Counted from the first letter of the stretch, positions 53,675 to 62,227 are shown. The stretch is 64,000 bases of DNA from Yoonia sp034652275 (GCF_034652275.1 NZ_JAXIWG010000004.1:186001-250000), one strand, 5' to 3'. Notes: generated by a model not told the origin, from the letters alone. Program-made: numbers and translations.

Positions 53675-55488
53675 TGGCCGGAAAGACCAAGCTGGAACTT
53701 ACCTGGATCGGCAAAGACAACCGTCCCCGCTTAGAGCCGCGCATCCTGATAGAGGATCCGGAGTTTTCGCATCATGCATCGGCCCGTCGCGAGGGGGATA
53801 TTTTCGACAATGTGCTGATTCATGGGGATAACTTGTTGGCCCTGAAGGCGCTGGAGACGGATCCGGCGGTGCGGGGTAAAGTGAAATGCATATATATTGA
53901 TCCACCATTCAACACAGGATCTGCCTTCGAGCATTACGATGACAGCTTAGAGCATTCAACCTGGCTGACCATGATGAGGGATCGACTTCAGATACTGAGA
54001 GACCTTCTTTCCGATAGTGGTGGCATTGCAGTTCAGCTCGACGATACCGAAGTCGCGTATTGCAAAGTAATGATGGATGAAGTCTTTGGTAGGTCAAATT
54101 ATATAACAACTATTGCCGTCGAATCTGCAACAACATCAAGTTTTAAGACTGTAAATGTTGGCCCCACACAGGTTGCAAATTTTATTCTATGTTATTCAAA
54201 AGAAAGGTCGAACTTCACCTATAACATCCCATATTTAGGCAGCACAGAGGTGGATTTGGGCCATTTTTCTAGGTTCATCGATAATTTCGATGATCCATGT
54301 GAGGATTGGCGCTTCGAAAGTATAAACAACCACATATTGGGAACTCTTGGTTTTGAAGGTGATACTCCGAATGCTCGCTGGTCTAAAGCAAAGAAAAAGC
54401 TTGGCGAGGAAGCGACGGCTATAATCACAGAGCGAGCTAATGAGTTCGCAATTGAGAATGCTCATCGAGTTTTTGAAACGAAGACACTTCAAAAGCCAGC
54501 TGCGTGGCTAGTTGATCACCTGAAGAGATCTCGTGATTTGACGCACGTAATCAAACTTGATCGCGATGGTCTCGATCCACTTTATATTTATCAAGGTCGA
54601 CAAGTTTATTTTCTCGGAAAGGGATTAAGGATTGTCGATGGTCAGAAACAGATAGCGAGGCCTGTTTCTAATATGTGGAACGATCTACCCACAAACAATT
54701 TGCAGGGAGAAGGCGGCGTAAGTTTTCCATCCGGAAAAAAACCAGAAGCTCTGTTGAGGCGGATCATTCAAATGTTCACAAGTGAGCGGGGTGAAATTGT
54801 TCTAGATTCTTTTGGCGGATCTGGAACAACTGCGGCAGTTGCTCACAAAATGGGACGCCGTTGGATTACTATTGAGCTTGGTGAACATGCGCAGTCCCAC
54901 ATAGTGCCACGTTTAAAGAACGTGATCGATGATAACGATCCAAAGGGTGTAACATTAGCTGAAAACTGGAAAGGCGGCGGCGGCTATCGCTTCTACCGGC
55001 TCGCTCCTTCGCTGCTGGAGAAGGACCAGTGGGGCAACTGGGTCATCGCCAAGGGCTATAACCCCGCCATGCTGGCCGAAGCGATGTGCAAGCATTTCAA
55101 CTATGTCTATGCCCCCTCGAACGAGCATTTCTGGATGCATGGCCAGTCCTCGGAAGCCTCATTCATCTATGTCACGACCAACAGCCTGACCTTCGATCAG
55201 CTGCGCGCTATTTCTGATGAGGTCGGCGAGGAGCGTAGCCTGCTGATATGCTGCATGGCCTATGAGGCGAAGGGGGAAAACCTGACAAACCTGACCCTGC
55301 GCAAGATCCCACAGGCGGTGCTGAACCGCTGCGAATGGGGCAAGGATGACTATTCCCTCAAGATCAGCGCCCTGCCGATGATGGCGGATGATGAACCGGA
55401 CGACGCCGGCCCCGCGCCGAAAGGCAGGGCCAAGGCCAAGCCAGACGATGCTACGCTAGACATGTTCGCAGATGACGGGGAGGCGTGA
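53674..55488 (+). CDS. Type III Mod-like DNA methyltransferase (beta class)
   Basis: This 604-residue adenine/cytosine-N4 methyltransferase begins with a type III Mod leader (KLELTWIGKDNRPRLEPRIL). The catalytic motif IV IDPPFNTGSAFEHYDD (about residues 78-93) precedes the SAM motif I VLDSFGGSGTTAAVAHKMG (about 378-396), which is the beta-class order. Between them lies the target recognition region. That region (nucleotides about 53890-54965) is clearly AT-richer than both flanks. ATG 53674 overlaps the helicase stop by one base. It would protect host DNA and, with Res, restrict unmodified DNA. Confidence 0.92.
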   Translation: MAGKTKLELTWIGKDNRPRLEPRILIEDPEFSHHASARREGDIFDNVLIHGDNLLALKALETDPAVRGKVKCIYIDPPFNTGSAFEHYDDSLEHSTWLTMMRDRLQILRDLLSDSGGIAVQLDDTEVAYCKVMMDEVFGRSNYITTIAVESATTSSFKTVNVGPTQVANFILCYSKERSNFTYNIPYLGSTEVDLGHFSRFIDNFDDPCEDWRFESINNHILGTLGFEGDTPNARWSKAKKKLGEEATAIITERANEFAIENAHRVFETKTLQKPAAWLVDHLKRSRDLTHVIKLDRDGLDPLYIYQGRQVYFLGKGLRIVDGQKQIARPVSNMWNDLPTNNLQGEGGVSFPSGKKPEALLRRIIQMFTSERGEIVLDSFGGSGTTAAVAHKMGRRWITIELGEHAQSHIVPRLKNVIDDNDPKGVTLAENWKGGGGYRFYRLAPSLLEKDQWGNWVIAKGYNPAMLAEAMCKHFNYVYAPSNEHFWMHGQSSEASFIYVTTNSLTFDQLRAISDEVGEERSLLICCMAYEAKGENLTNLTLRKIPQAVLNRCEWGKDDYSLKISALPMMADDEPDDAGPAPKGRAKAKPDDATLDMFADDGEA

Positions 55489-55490
55489 AG

Positions 55491-58337
55491 ATGCAGACCG
55501 TTGACCCGAAGCGCGCCGTTGCCCAGATCACCCAGCGCCTGTCCCTGCGCAAACCTCAGGCCGAAGCCCTGCGACGCTTGGACGATATCGTCGACCTGAT
55601 CGCACCCACCAAAGCCACCGATGTCGAGGCCGCCCGCGACGCCGTGCGCGCCGCTTATGGCAGCTTGCCCGATGCCGCGTTTGAGGATTTCGAGCGCGAT
55701 TTCCCCAGCGTCTGCTTCGCGTTGGCCACCGGCGTTGGCAAGACCCGGTTGATGGGCGCCTTCATCAGCTATCTCTACATGATCGCGAAAAGTCGGAACT
55801 TCTTTGTTCTGGCCCCGAACCTGACCATCTACGACAAGCTGTTGGCCGATTTCCAGCCGACCAGTGCGAAATATGTGTTCCGTGGAATCGAGGCCTTTGC
55901 CCATAACGCGCCGCTGATCGTCAACGCCGAAAACTATGAGGAAGGTCGCGGCGTCCGCGGCACCGACCTTTTTGGCCGCGAAGGCGTGATCATCAACATC
56001 TTCAACATCTCGAAGATCAATTCGGAAGTGCGCGGCGGCAATGCCCCCCGGATCAAGCGCCTGCAGGAATACATTGGTGATAGCTATTTCAGTTATCTGT
56101 CCGAGTTAGATGATCTGGTCTTGTTGATGGACGAGGCCCACCGTTATCGTGGTTCTGCCGGGGCCAAGGCGATTGCCGAGCTGAAGCCTATCTTGGGGCT
56201 GGAGGTGACCGCGACGCCGAAAACGGTCGGGTCGAGGTCGCAGGATTTCCGGAACGTAGTCTATCGCTATGATCTGCCTGACGCGATGGAACACGGCTAT
56301 GTCAAGGAACCCGCCGTTGGCACGCGGGCCAATTTCAACCCGAAGTCGGTGGATGAGGCCACGCTTGAGCGGATCAAGCTGGAAGACGGCATCAACTACC
56401 ACGAGCATGTGCGCGTGGCACTTGAGACATATGCCCGACAGCACGCGGTCGCGGTCGTGCGCCCGTTCATGCTGGTAGTGACGCAGGACACTACCCACGC
56501 GCGCCAGATGCGGGATTTCATCGAGTCCGAGAAGTTCTTTGACGGCCGCTATAAGGGCCGTGTGATAGAGATCCATTCAAAGCTGACCGGCGAGGAAAGT
56601 GACGAGAACGCACAACGCCTTCTGAACATCGAAAAGGGTGAGGACACAGATATTGTCATCCACGTGAACAAGCTGAAGGAGGGCTGGGATGTCTCCAACC
56701 TGTTCACCATCGTGCCGCTCCGCGCCTCCGCCTCGGACATCCTGACCGAGCAGACATTGGGCCGCGGATTGCGTCTGCCCTATGGCAAGCGCACCGGGGT
56801 CGCCGTGGTGGACCAGTTGACCGTCATCGCCCATGAGAGGTTTAACGACCTCATTGAGCGCGCCAAAGAAGACAACGGCGTCACCCGCAGCCTGAAGACG
56901 GTGACAATCGGCGACGGTGGGGATGTCCCGGCATCCAAGCCGGTGATGGTGATCGCGCCGTCGATGATCGAACAGATGGTGCTAGAGGCCGAGACCCAAG
57001 CGGCTACACCCGAGGACGCATCGATTACCCCTTTAGCAGATGATCAGCCTATTGCGTCACAGGTATCTCCCGCGGCAGAAGCCGCGCCGCCCTTCCGTTT
57101 CAAAAAGCCGGAGGAGGTCAATTTGGCCCGGACAGTCCTCAGCCTCGTGATGCCCCAGATTAGCAGGCAGGTTGCCTCGATCAAGGACATCAATGATCCG
57201 AAGGTAATGCAGCGCATCGCCGAGGCGGCGATGGCGGTTCAGAAAACGCAAGACGGCCTCTTTCCGTCTGTTTCTGCGGAGCAGGCGGCCGCCGTCGTTG
57301 AAGAAGTCTGTAAGCAGTTGATCGAACGAACAATTGCCATTCCGACACTGACGATCACACCGACGCAACAGATATCCTTCGGGTTCAAACGTTTCGATCT
57401 GGATCTGAAAAACTGGAATTATCAGCCGTTGTCAAACGAGCTGTTGATCCAGGTTCTGCGAACAGAAAGCCGTCAGTTGATTTCAGGGGAGGCGGGGGGG
57501 GAAACGCCTGATCGCCTTGAGGATTATCTCGTCGCTAAGCTGGTGGACTTTCCCGAGGTTGATTACGACGCCCACGCTGACATCCTCTATGATTTGACAG
57601 GTCAGGTGGTGGCGCATTTCCGGCACAAATATCCGGAAGAGGAAAAGCTGCGCATCGTTTTACAGGGTCATGCCCGGGCGATGGCCGATGCAACCTTCGC
57701 TCAGATGAAGCAGAACATGTGGCGCGGGCAGACCGACTACCGCGTGACCATTACATCCGCGTTCGATCAGTTGCGTCCCCAGACCTTCGACGGGTCGGGT
57801 GCCGACGTCATGCGCCGGTTTACCGATGCGCCCGAAAAGCTGAGCGAGATCAGGCGCTTCATTTTCACCGGCTTTAAGAAGAGCTGTTATCAGATGGCCA
57901 AGTTCGATTCCGATATCGAGCGGAAGATGGCCGTGCTGTTGGAGCGGGACAGTTCAGTCCAACTTTGGATGAAACCCGGCCCGAACCAGTTCAAGATCTT
58001 CGATGCCGATGGCAGTGCATATCAGCCAGATTTCGTGGTTGAGACCATGACTGAAAAGCTGATTGTCGAAACTAAACGGGCAAGTGAAATGTCGGACCCG
58101 GTTGTTTTGAGAAAAGCAGATGCCGCCGCTCTGTGGGCGTTCATTGCAACCCAGTTTCAAGCCAAGGCCAGTGGAGACAAGCCTTGGTCATACCTCTTGG
58201 TTCCGGAAACGGCGGTGCAGGAGAATGCGACCATCAACGGCCTTGCTTCGAGTTACGCAAGGATCGCTGACGCCGATCTACGTTCGCGATATAGCCATGA
58301 GCCTGTAGATCACGGAGTAGTAGATGGACCTAGATGA
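55491..58337 (+). CDS. Type III Res-like restriction helicase-nuclease
   Basis: This is a 948-residue DEAD/DEAH helicase with C-terminal nuclease. Walker A is CFALATGVGKTRLMGAFIS (about residues 75-93), motif II LVLLMDEAHRYRG, TATPKTV (motif III region), VNKLKEGWDVSNLFTIVPL and TEQTLGRGLRLPYG (motif VI). Near the C-terminus YQPDFVVETMTEKLIVETKR gives the D..ExK nuclease site. I choose ATG 55491, with GGGGAGG 7 bases upstream, rather than GTG 55485. It is last of the helicase-mod-res triad. Confidence 0.92.
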   Translation: MQTVDPKRAVAQITQRLSLRKPQAEALRRLDDIVDLIAPTKATDVEAARDAVRAAYGSLPDAAFEDFERDFPSVCFALATGVGKTRLMGAFISYLYMIAKSRNFFVLAPNLTIYDKLLADFQPTSAKYVFRGIEAFAHNAPLIVNAENYEEGRGVRGTDLFGREGVIINIFNISKINSEVRGGNAPRIKRLQEYIGDSYFSYLSELDDLVLLMDEAHRYRGSAGAKAIAELKPILGLEVTATPKTVGSRSQDFRNVVYRYDLPDAMEHGYVKEPAVGTRANFNPKSVDEATLERIKLEDGINYHEHVRVALETYARQHAVAVVRPFMLVVTQDTTHARQMRDFIESEKFFDGRYKGRVIEIHSKLTGEESDENAQRLLNIEKGEDTDIVIHVNKLKEGWDVSNLFTIVPLRASASDILTEQTLGRGLRLPYGKRTGVAVVDQLTVIAHERFNDLIERAKEDNGVTRSLKTVTIGDGGDVPASKPVMVIAPSMIEQMVLEAETQAATPEDASITPLADDQPIASQVSPAAEAAPPFRFKKPEEVNLARTVLSLVMPQISRQVASIKDINDPKVMQRIAEAAMAVQKTQDGLFPSVSAEQAAAVVEEVCKQLIERTIAIPTLTITPTQQISFGFKRFDLDLKNWNYQPLSNELLIQVLRTESRQLISGEAGGETPDRLEDYLVAKLVDFPEVDYDAHADILYDLTGQVVAHFRHKYPEEEKLRIVLQGHARAMADATFAQMKQNMWRGQTDYRVTITSAFDQLRPQTFDGSGADVMRRFTDAPEKLSEIRRFIFTGFKKSCYQMAKFDSDIERKMAVLLERDSSVQLWMKPGPNQFKIFDADGSAYQPDFVVETMTEKLIVETKRASEMSDPVVLRKADAAALWAFIATQFQAKASGDKPWSYLLVPETAVQENATINGLASSYARIADADLRSRYSHEPVDHGVVDGPR

Positions 58338-58440
58338 AGCATGCAATACTCTAAGGCCGGAGCCATTGAGAATTGGGGTTTCTAAGTTTCGCACTTCGGG
58401 CAGCTTTGGGAAAATTTGGTCTGAGCGCAGCCCACGATAG
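58324..58440 (+). CDS. Short ORF overlapping the end of res, possible gene remnant
   Basis: A 38-codon frame starts at ATG 58324, 14 bp inside the res gene. It reads MDLDEACNTLRPEPLRIGVS then KFRTSGSFGK, which looks like the beginning of a protein that is cut short at TAG 58438. It could be the remains of a fourth gene of the restriction locus. There is no family match. Confidence 0.25.
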   Translation: MDLDEACNTLRPEPLRIGVSKFRTSGSFGKIWSERSPR

Positions 58441-58542
58441 GGGAGCTTCGTGCAGGGCCCATTGAGGCCGATTAACAGTGAGCGAAAATCGAGCATTGCA
58501 GCACCCAAACATGTGCATAGCTGCGTTCCTGCCTCTGCTTCA

Positions 58543-59643
58543 TCAGTGTCGCCGGACCCCGCCTGCCTGAAGCTGCTCAGCCCTCCCGATCATCCGCACG
58601 ACAGTCCGAAGGCTCAGATTGAAGTGACCGTAGCGCTTGATGGCTTCAACGACCGCCTCGATGGAAACCTCGTCCAGAGATTTTCTTAGCCCTTCGCGTC
58701 GGGCGAAACTGATCAGTTGGACTGGGGTGATTTCTTGGAGCCGGATTGGAGGGCAGCGGCTTAGAAGGGGTTCAGGCAAACGGAAGGCGTTGTTTGATGT
58801 CATTATCCACATCACATAGCTCATATCGAATTTGACTTCGAAGTAGGGGCAGGACCAGTTCGCCGCACTGAGCGGCTCCAGCAGCGGCAGCAATGCATCG
58901 GTCAAGCTGTAGGCATGGCCCTTTGTCGACTCTGCCCTTCCGGACTTCTCTACCTCGTCGACAACCACGACTGGATTTCCCACACGGTGCTCGAGGATGG
59001 AGGTGATGAGCCGCCCGGGGTTTGCATTTCCCCAACTTCGCTGCGATCCCACGAGGCCGAAGGATGCGCTCTCGTTGGTCGCCTCATAGACCATTGTCGG
59101 AACATTGATCAGGTTGCCCAAGGCGCGCGCCCAAGCGCTCTTGCCGATGCCGGGCGGTCCATCGAGCAGGACGGGCGGCAGGCGAAGGCCGGGGTCGCCC
59201 TCTCGCGCGCAGCGCCGCATTCCGTGCCAAACAGTTTCGGTTGCTGGTCCCATCCATGGATATTCTGCGTGCAAGGCGGCGGCCAACTCATCGGCTTGGT
59301 GCTCTGTTGCGACACGTGCGAGGCGAACGCCTTGGCTGAGCCCCTCCAGCTTTTTTGTATCTTCGGATTTCAAATGGGTGAGGCCGGTCGCCGCGCTATA
59401 GCACCGACTGATCCGCTCTGCGCGGCGCTTGATGACTTGACGCTCAGTTGCTGGCAGGCGGGCATCTTCTTGGTGCGCCATCCACCCCTGTCTGTCCTGC
59501 TCGCCATCTGCCTTCGTAGTTTGCAGCTCAGCCTTCCTCGCAGCGACCAGTGCTCGCCTGTGCCGTGTAAGTCGCTCGATGACGGCGTCGCTGCTCATCT
59601 TTGGATCTGGAAACCTGGCCTTCATAAATGGGAAGTTCTGCAT
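58543..59643 (-). CDS. AAA family ATPase, transposon cargo
   Basis: This is a stand-alone AAA ATPase of about 366 residues. The first 140 residues are charged and helical (AVIERLTRHRRALVAARKAE). The ATPase has Walker A PPVLLDGPPGIGKSAWARAL, Walker B NPVVVVDEVEKSGRA and sensor-1 YVMWIMTSNNAFRLPEPLLS, then a C-terminal helical lid. It resembles the Lon-type/MoxR-type AAA module without a protease. I start at ATG 59643; an alternative is ATG 59625 or TTG 59754, and none has a strong ribosome site. It is convergent with the restriction triad. Confidence 0.7.
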   Translation of the reverse strand: MQNFPFMKARFPDPKMSSDAVIERLTRHRRALVAARKAELQTTKADGEQDRQGWMAHQEDARLPATERQVIKRRAERISRCYSAATGLTHLKSEDTKKLEGLSQGVRLARVATEHQADELAAALHAEYPWMGPATETVWHGMRRCAREGDPGLRLPPVLLDGPPGIGKSAWARALGNLINVPTMVYEATNESASFGLVGSQRSWGNANPGRLITSILEHRVGNPVVVVDEVEKSGRAESTKGHAYSLTDALLPLLEPLSAANWSCPYFEVKFDMSYVMWIMTSNNAFRLPEPLLSRCPPIRLQEITPVQLISFARREGLRKSLDEVSIEAVVEAIKRYGHFNLSLRTVVRMIGRAEQLQAGGVRRH

Positions 59644-59844
59644 TTCGTGCTCTGTTGGTTGCGCGCATGCCAGTCCGCCTGTCGCGCGCGCAACTGACGA
59701 AAAGAACAAACTGATTGAGACCGGGGCCTGCAGGGCACTTTGCTGGTAAAGCAAAGCCTGGTCGAGATGCTGAAACTTTTCGGGTGATGATGCGGCGAGG
59801 TCAATGGAAGCACCCCAGAGGGCCGGAAACCCTGTCGCACAGTT

Positions 59845-59988
59845 TGACCAAAAGTGCCTTTTTAGCTTAAGAAGCTAAAGTATTGAATTGGTTGTGTTAA
59901 TTCTTAAGATCTGGAAAAATGGGCTTCAATGACCTTGTAATAGGGCGTCAGAACTCCCGAAAGTGGGCCTCAATCGGCTGGCAATTCA
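59845..59988 (-). repeat. Right transposon end: terminal inverted repeat plus internal binding sites
   Basis: Read on the minus strand from 59988, the terminal repeat (59964-59988) starts TGAATTGCCAGCCG and ends ATTGAGGCCCA. A second copy TCATTGAAGCCCATTTTTCC lies at 59913-59932, with cores 44 bp apart. A weaker third, AAAAGGCACTTTTGGTC, is at about 59847-59863. The region 59644-60155 contains no gene; the rest of it is leader of pccB. Confidence 0.8.
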
Positions 59989-59993
59989 CAAGA
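59989..59993. repeat. Target site duplication, right copy (CAAGA)
   Basis: This is a direct repeat of 32370-32374, immediately outside the right inverted repeat. Removing the element and one copy restores a continuous MFS-pccB intergenic region. Confidence 0.85.
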
Positions 59994-60036
59994 CCGCCCA
60001 GAGATCTGTGCATGGGCGAACCGACACAGGACGAAA

Positions 60037-60084
60037 TTTGCGCATTTGCAAAAAACGCACTTTGCTAAATCTAGTATTTGCAAA
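60037..60084 (+). promoter_or_regulatory. Candidate ScfR operator array upstream of pccB
   Basis: TTTGC half-sites start at 60037, 60045 (TTTGCAAA), 60061 (TTTGCTAAA) and 60077 (TTTGCAAA). The spacings are 8, 16 and 16 bp. TTTGCAAA is the core bound by RamB/PrpR/PccR-type regulators. The array ends 71 bp before the pccB ATG. Confidence 0.6.
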
Positions 60085-60155
60085 TTTTCTCAATCCCGCT
60101 TCATTCGCGCCCTGAACATGCTATGCAGGTCGAAACCTGAAGGGGAGGGGCTGGC

Positions 60156-61679
60156 ATGGACATTCTGCAGGAACTCGAGGACCGGCGCGCCGATGCACGC
60201 CTTGGTGGCGGCGAAAAGCGGATCGCGGCGCAACACAGCAAAGGCAAGCTGACCGCGCGCGAACGCATCGACCTGCTGCTCGACGAAGGCTCGTTCGAGG
60301 AATTCGACATGTTCGTGGCCCACCGTTGCACCGATTTCGGGATGGAACAGGACCGGCCTGCCGGTGACGGCGTGGTGACGGGCTGGGGCACGATCAACGG
60401 CCGCATGGTCTATGTGTTCTCTCAGGATTTCACCGTCATGGGCGGGTCGGTGTCGGAAACCCACGGCAAGAAAATCTGCAAGATCATGGATCTGGCGATG
60501 CAGAACGGCGCGCCCGTGATCGGGATCAACGATTCCGGTGGCGCGCGGATTCAGGAAGGTGTCGCCAGCCTTGCCGCCTATGGCGACGTGTTCCAGCGCA
60601 ATATCACCGCCTCGGGTGTCGTCCCGCAGATCAGCCTGATCATGGGGCCATGTGCGGGGGGCGCGGTTTACAGCCCCGCGATGACTGACTTTATCTTTAT
60701 GGTCAAAGATTCCAGCTATATGTTCGTGACCGGCCCCGATGTGGCCAAGACCGTGACCAATGAAATCGTCACCGCCGAGGAATTGGGCGGGGCCAGCACC
60801 CATACCCGCAAATCATCTGTCGCTGACGGTGCGTTCGAAAATGATGTTGAGGCTTTGGCCGAAACCCGCCGCCTGTTCGATTTCCTGCCGCTGAACAACC
60901 GCGACCAGCCGCCCGTGCGCCCGTTCTTTGACGATGTGAACCGGATCGAGGAAAGCCTTGATACGCTGGTCCCCGCCAATCCGAACACGCCTTACGACAT
61001 GAAGGAACTGATCCTGAAAATCGCGGACGAAGGCGATTTTTACGAAATTCAGGCCGAGTTCGCGAAAAACATCCTGACCGGTTTTATCCGTCTGGAAGGG
61101 TCCACCGTGGGTGTCGTCGCCAACCAGCCGATGGTGCTGGCGGGGTGTCTGGACATCGACAGCAGCCGCAAGGCCGCGCGGTTCGTGCGGTTCTGCGATG
61201 CGTTTGAAATCCCCGTGCTGACGCTGGTGGATGTGCCGGGCTTCCTGCCGGGCACGTCACAGGAATACGGCGGCGTCATCAAACACGGCGCGAAACTGCT
61301 TTACGCCTATGGCGAGGCGACTGTGCCCAAGGTCACCGTCATCACCCGCAAAGCCTATGGCGGGGCCTATGTTGTGATGGCGTCCAAACATCTTCAAGCC
61401 GATTTCAACTATGCCTGGCCCACGTCCGAGATCGCCGTGATGGGCGCAAAGGGCGCGACCGAGATCATCCACCGCGGCAAATCCGCCGAGGAAATCGCGG
61501 CACGCACCGCCGAATACGAGGCGCGATTCGCCAATCCCTTCGTCGCCGCCGAAAAGGGGTTCATCGACGAGGTGATCATGCCCCATTCCACGCGCAAGCG
61601 GATCTGCCGCGCCTTTGCGTCGCTGCGTAACAAGAAAACGCAGATGCCGTGGAAGAAACACGACAACATTCCGCTTTGA
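60156..61679 (+). CDS. pccB: Propionyl-CoA carboxylase beta subunit
   Basis: This is the 507-residue carboxyltransferase subunit that moves CO2 from biotin to propionyl-CoA, giving methylmalonyl-CoA. Family signatures are LGGGEKRIAAQHSKGKLTAR, then GRMVYVFSQDFTVMGGSVSE and GINDSGGARIQEGVASLA (oxyanion-site glycines). The C-terminal half has LVDVPGFLPGTSQEYGGVIK and TVITRKAYGGAYVVMASKHL. AGGGGAGGGG precedes the ATG. It is the first gene of pccB - small ORF - lipoprotein - pccA. Confidence 0.96.
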   Translation: MDILQELEDRRADARLGGGEKRIAAQHSKGKLTARERIDLLLDEGSFEEFDMFVAHRCTDFGMEQDRPAGDGVVTGWGTINGRMVYVFSQDFTVMGGSVSETHGKKICKIMDLAMQNGAPVIGINDSGGARIQEGVASLAAYGDVFQRNITASGVVPQISLIMGPCAGGAVYSPAMTDFIFMVKDSSYMFVTGPDVAKTVTNEIVTAEELGGASTHTRKSSVADGAFENDVEALAETRRLFDFLPLNNRDQPPVRPFFDDVNRIEESLDTLVPANPNTPYDMKELILKIADEGDFYEIQAEFAKNILTGFIRLEGSTVGVVANQPMVLAGCLDIDSSRKAARFVRFCDAFEIPVLTLVDVPGFLPGTSQEYGGVIKHGAKLLYAYGEATVPKVTVITRKAYGGAYVVMASKHLQADFNYAWPTSEIAVMGAKGATEIIHRGKSAEEIAARTAEYEARFANPFVAAEKGFIDEVIMPHSTRKRICRAFASLRNKKTQMPWKKHDNIPL

Positions 61680-61695
61680 ACCAAAGGTCAGACTG

Positions 61696-62064
61696 ATGGC
61701 GCTGCCATATATGGACAAACACCGCGGCTTTCCGGGCCGCCTGCCGGGGACGGATTTCCAGTTCGTGATCCGCCGCGCGAACAAGGACGGGGCGACGCCC
61801 CTGTCCGAGCGTATCCGCTATCCCGACCGCCGCCCTGCCGACAAACGCGCCGATGCAGGCTTTATGCAGGCATTGTGGGAAGCCTTCGGAGAAGAACCTT
61901 TCGTGCGCGGCAATCTGGACGCGGGCCGTCTGAGCTGGCTTTTCGGGCGCGAGGTAATCCCCGCCGAAGACCCCTTTGATCCAGCAAGTTACGAGGCGAT
62001 GCTGCGGATCGACGTCAAGGTTGCGCGGCAGAGTTTCCCCGACATCCCCGGGTTGAACGAATGA
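61696..62064 (+). CDS. Conserved hypothetical protein between pccB and pccA
   Basis: This 122-residue protein starts 16 bp after pccB. It opens MALPYMDKHRGFPGRLPGTD and contains RIRYPDRRPADKRADAGFMQ and a C-terminal SYEAMLRIDVKVARQSFPDI. It has no signal peptide and no membrane segment. I recognise no family, but its position, spacing and codon use indicate a real gene co-transcribed with pccB. It may be an accessory of propionyl-CoA carboxylase or simply a passenger. Confidence 0.7.
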   Translation: MALPYMDKHRGFPGRLPGTDFQFVIRRANKDGATPLSERIRYPDRRPADKRADAGFMQALWEAFGEEPFVRGNLDAGRLSWLFGREVIPAEDPFDPASYEAMLRIDVKVARQSFPDIPGLNE

Positions 62065-62227
62065 TTGCCATGGTCGGGCATCTGGCAGGGCAGGAAACCG
62101 CCGATTTGCGGACGGTGCGCATTGCGCGCTTTGCGACGCTGCGGGCCTGCGCCATGATTTCAGATGTAGCGGCGCGGTTTGGCACGCGTGCCTCTGCAAC
62201 CACTGACCATGTTTACCCTTCCCCTTG

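Larger units (their letters stand above)
32375..59988. mobile_element. Complete Tn7-like transposon carrying a defence cargo
   Basis: The element is 27,614 bp. Its ends are inverted repeats of 25 bp with 21 matches, both starting TGAA[AT]TGCCAG, bounded by CAAGA direct repeats. Further internal repeats of the ATTGAxGCCCAxTT type near both ends look like transposase binding sites. Transposition genes (tniQ, tniB, tniA, small ORF, tnsA) occupy 32563-38479. The remaining 21 kb holds nuclease, helicase, methyltransferase and phosphoesterase genes. No second copy of the ends was found inside. All transposase motifs are intact, so it may be active. Confidence 0.9.

Noticed and set aside
50810..58337. 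Assignment as a DISARM system
   Set aside because: No drmA, drmB (DUF1998) or drmC is present; the nuclease is a type III Res and the methyltransferase a type III Mod.
32375..59988. Interpretation as an integrative conjugative element or prophage
   Set aside because: No tyrosine integrase, conjugation or phage structural genes are present; the borders are transposon ends with a 5-bp duplication.
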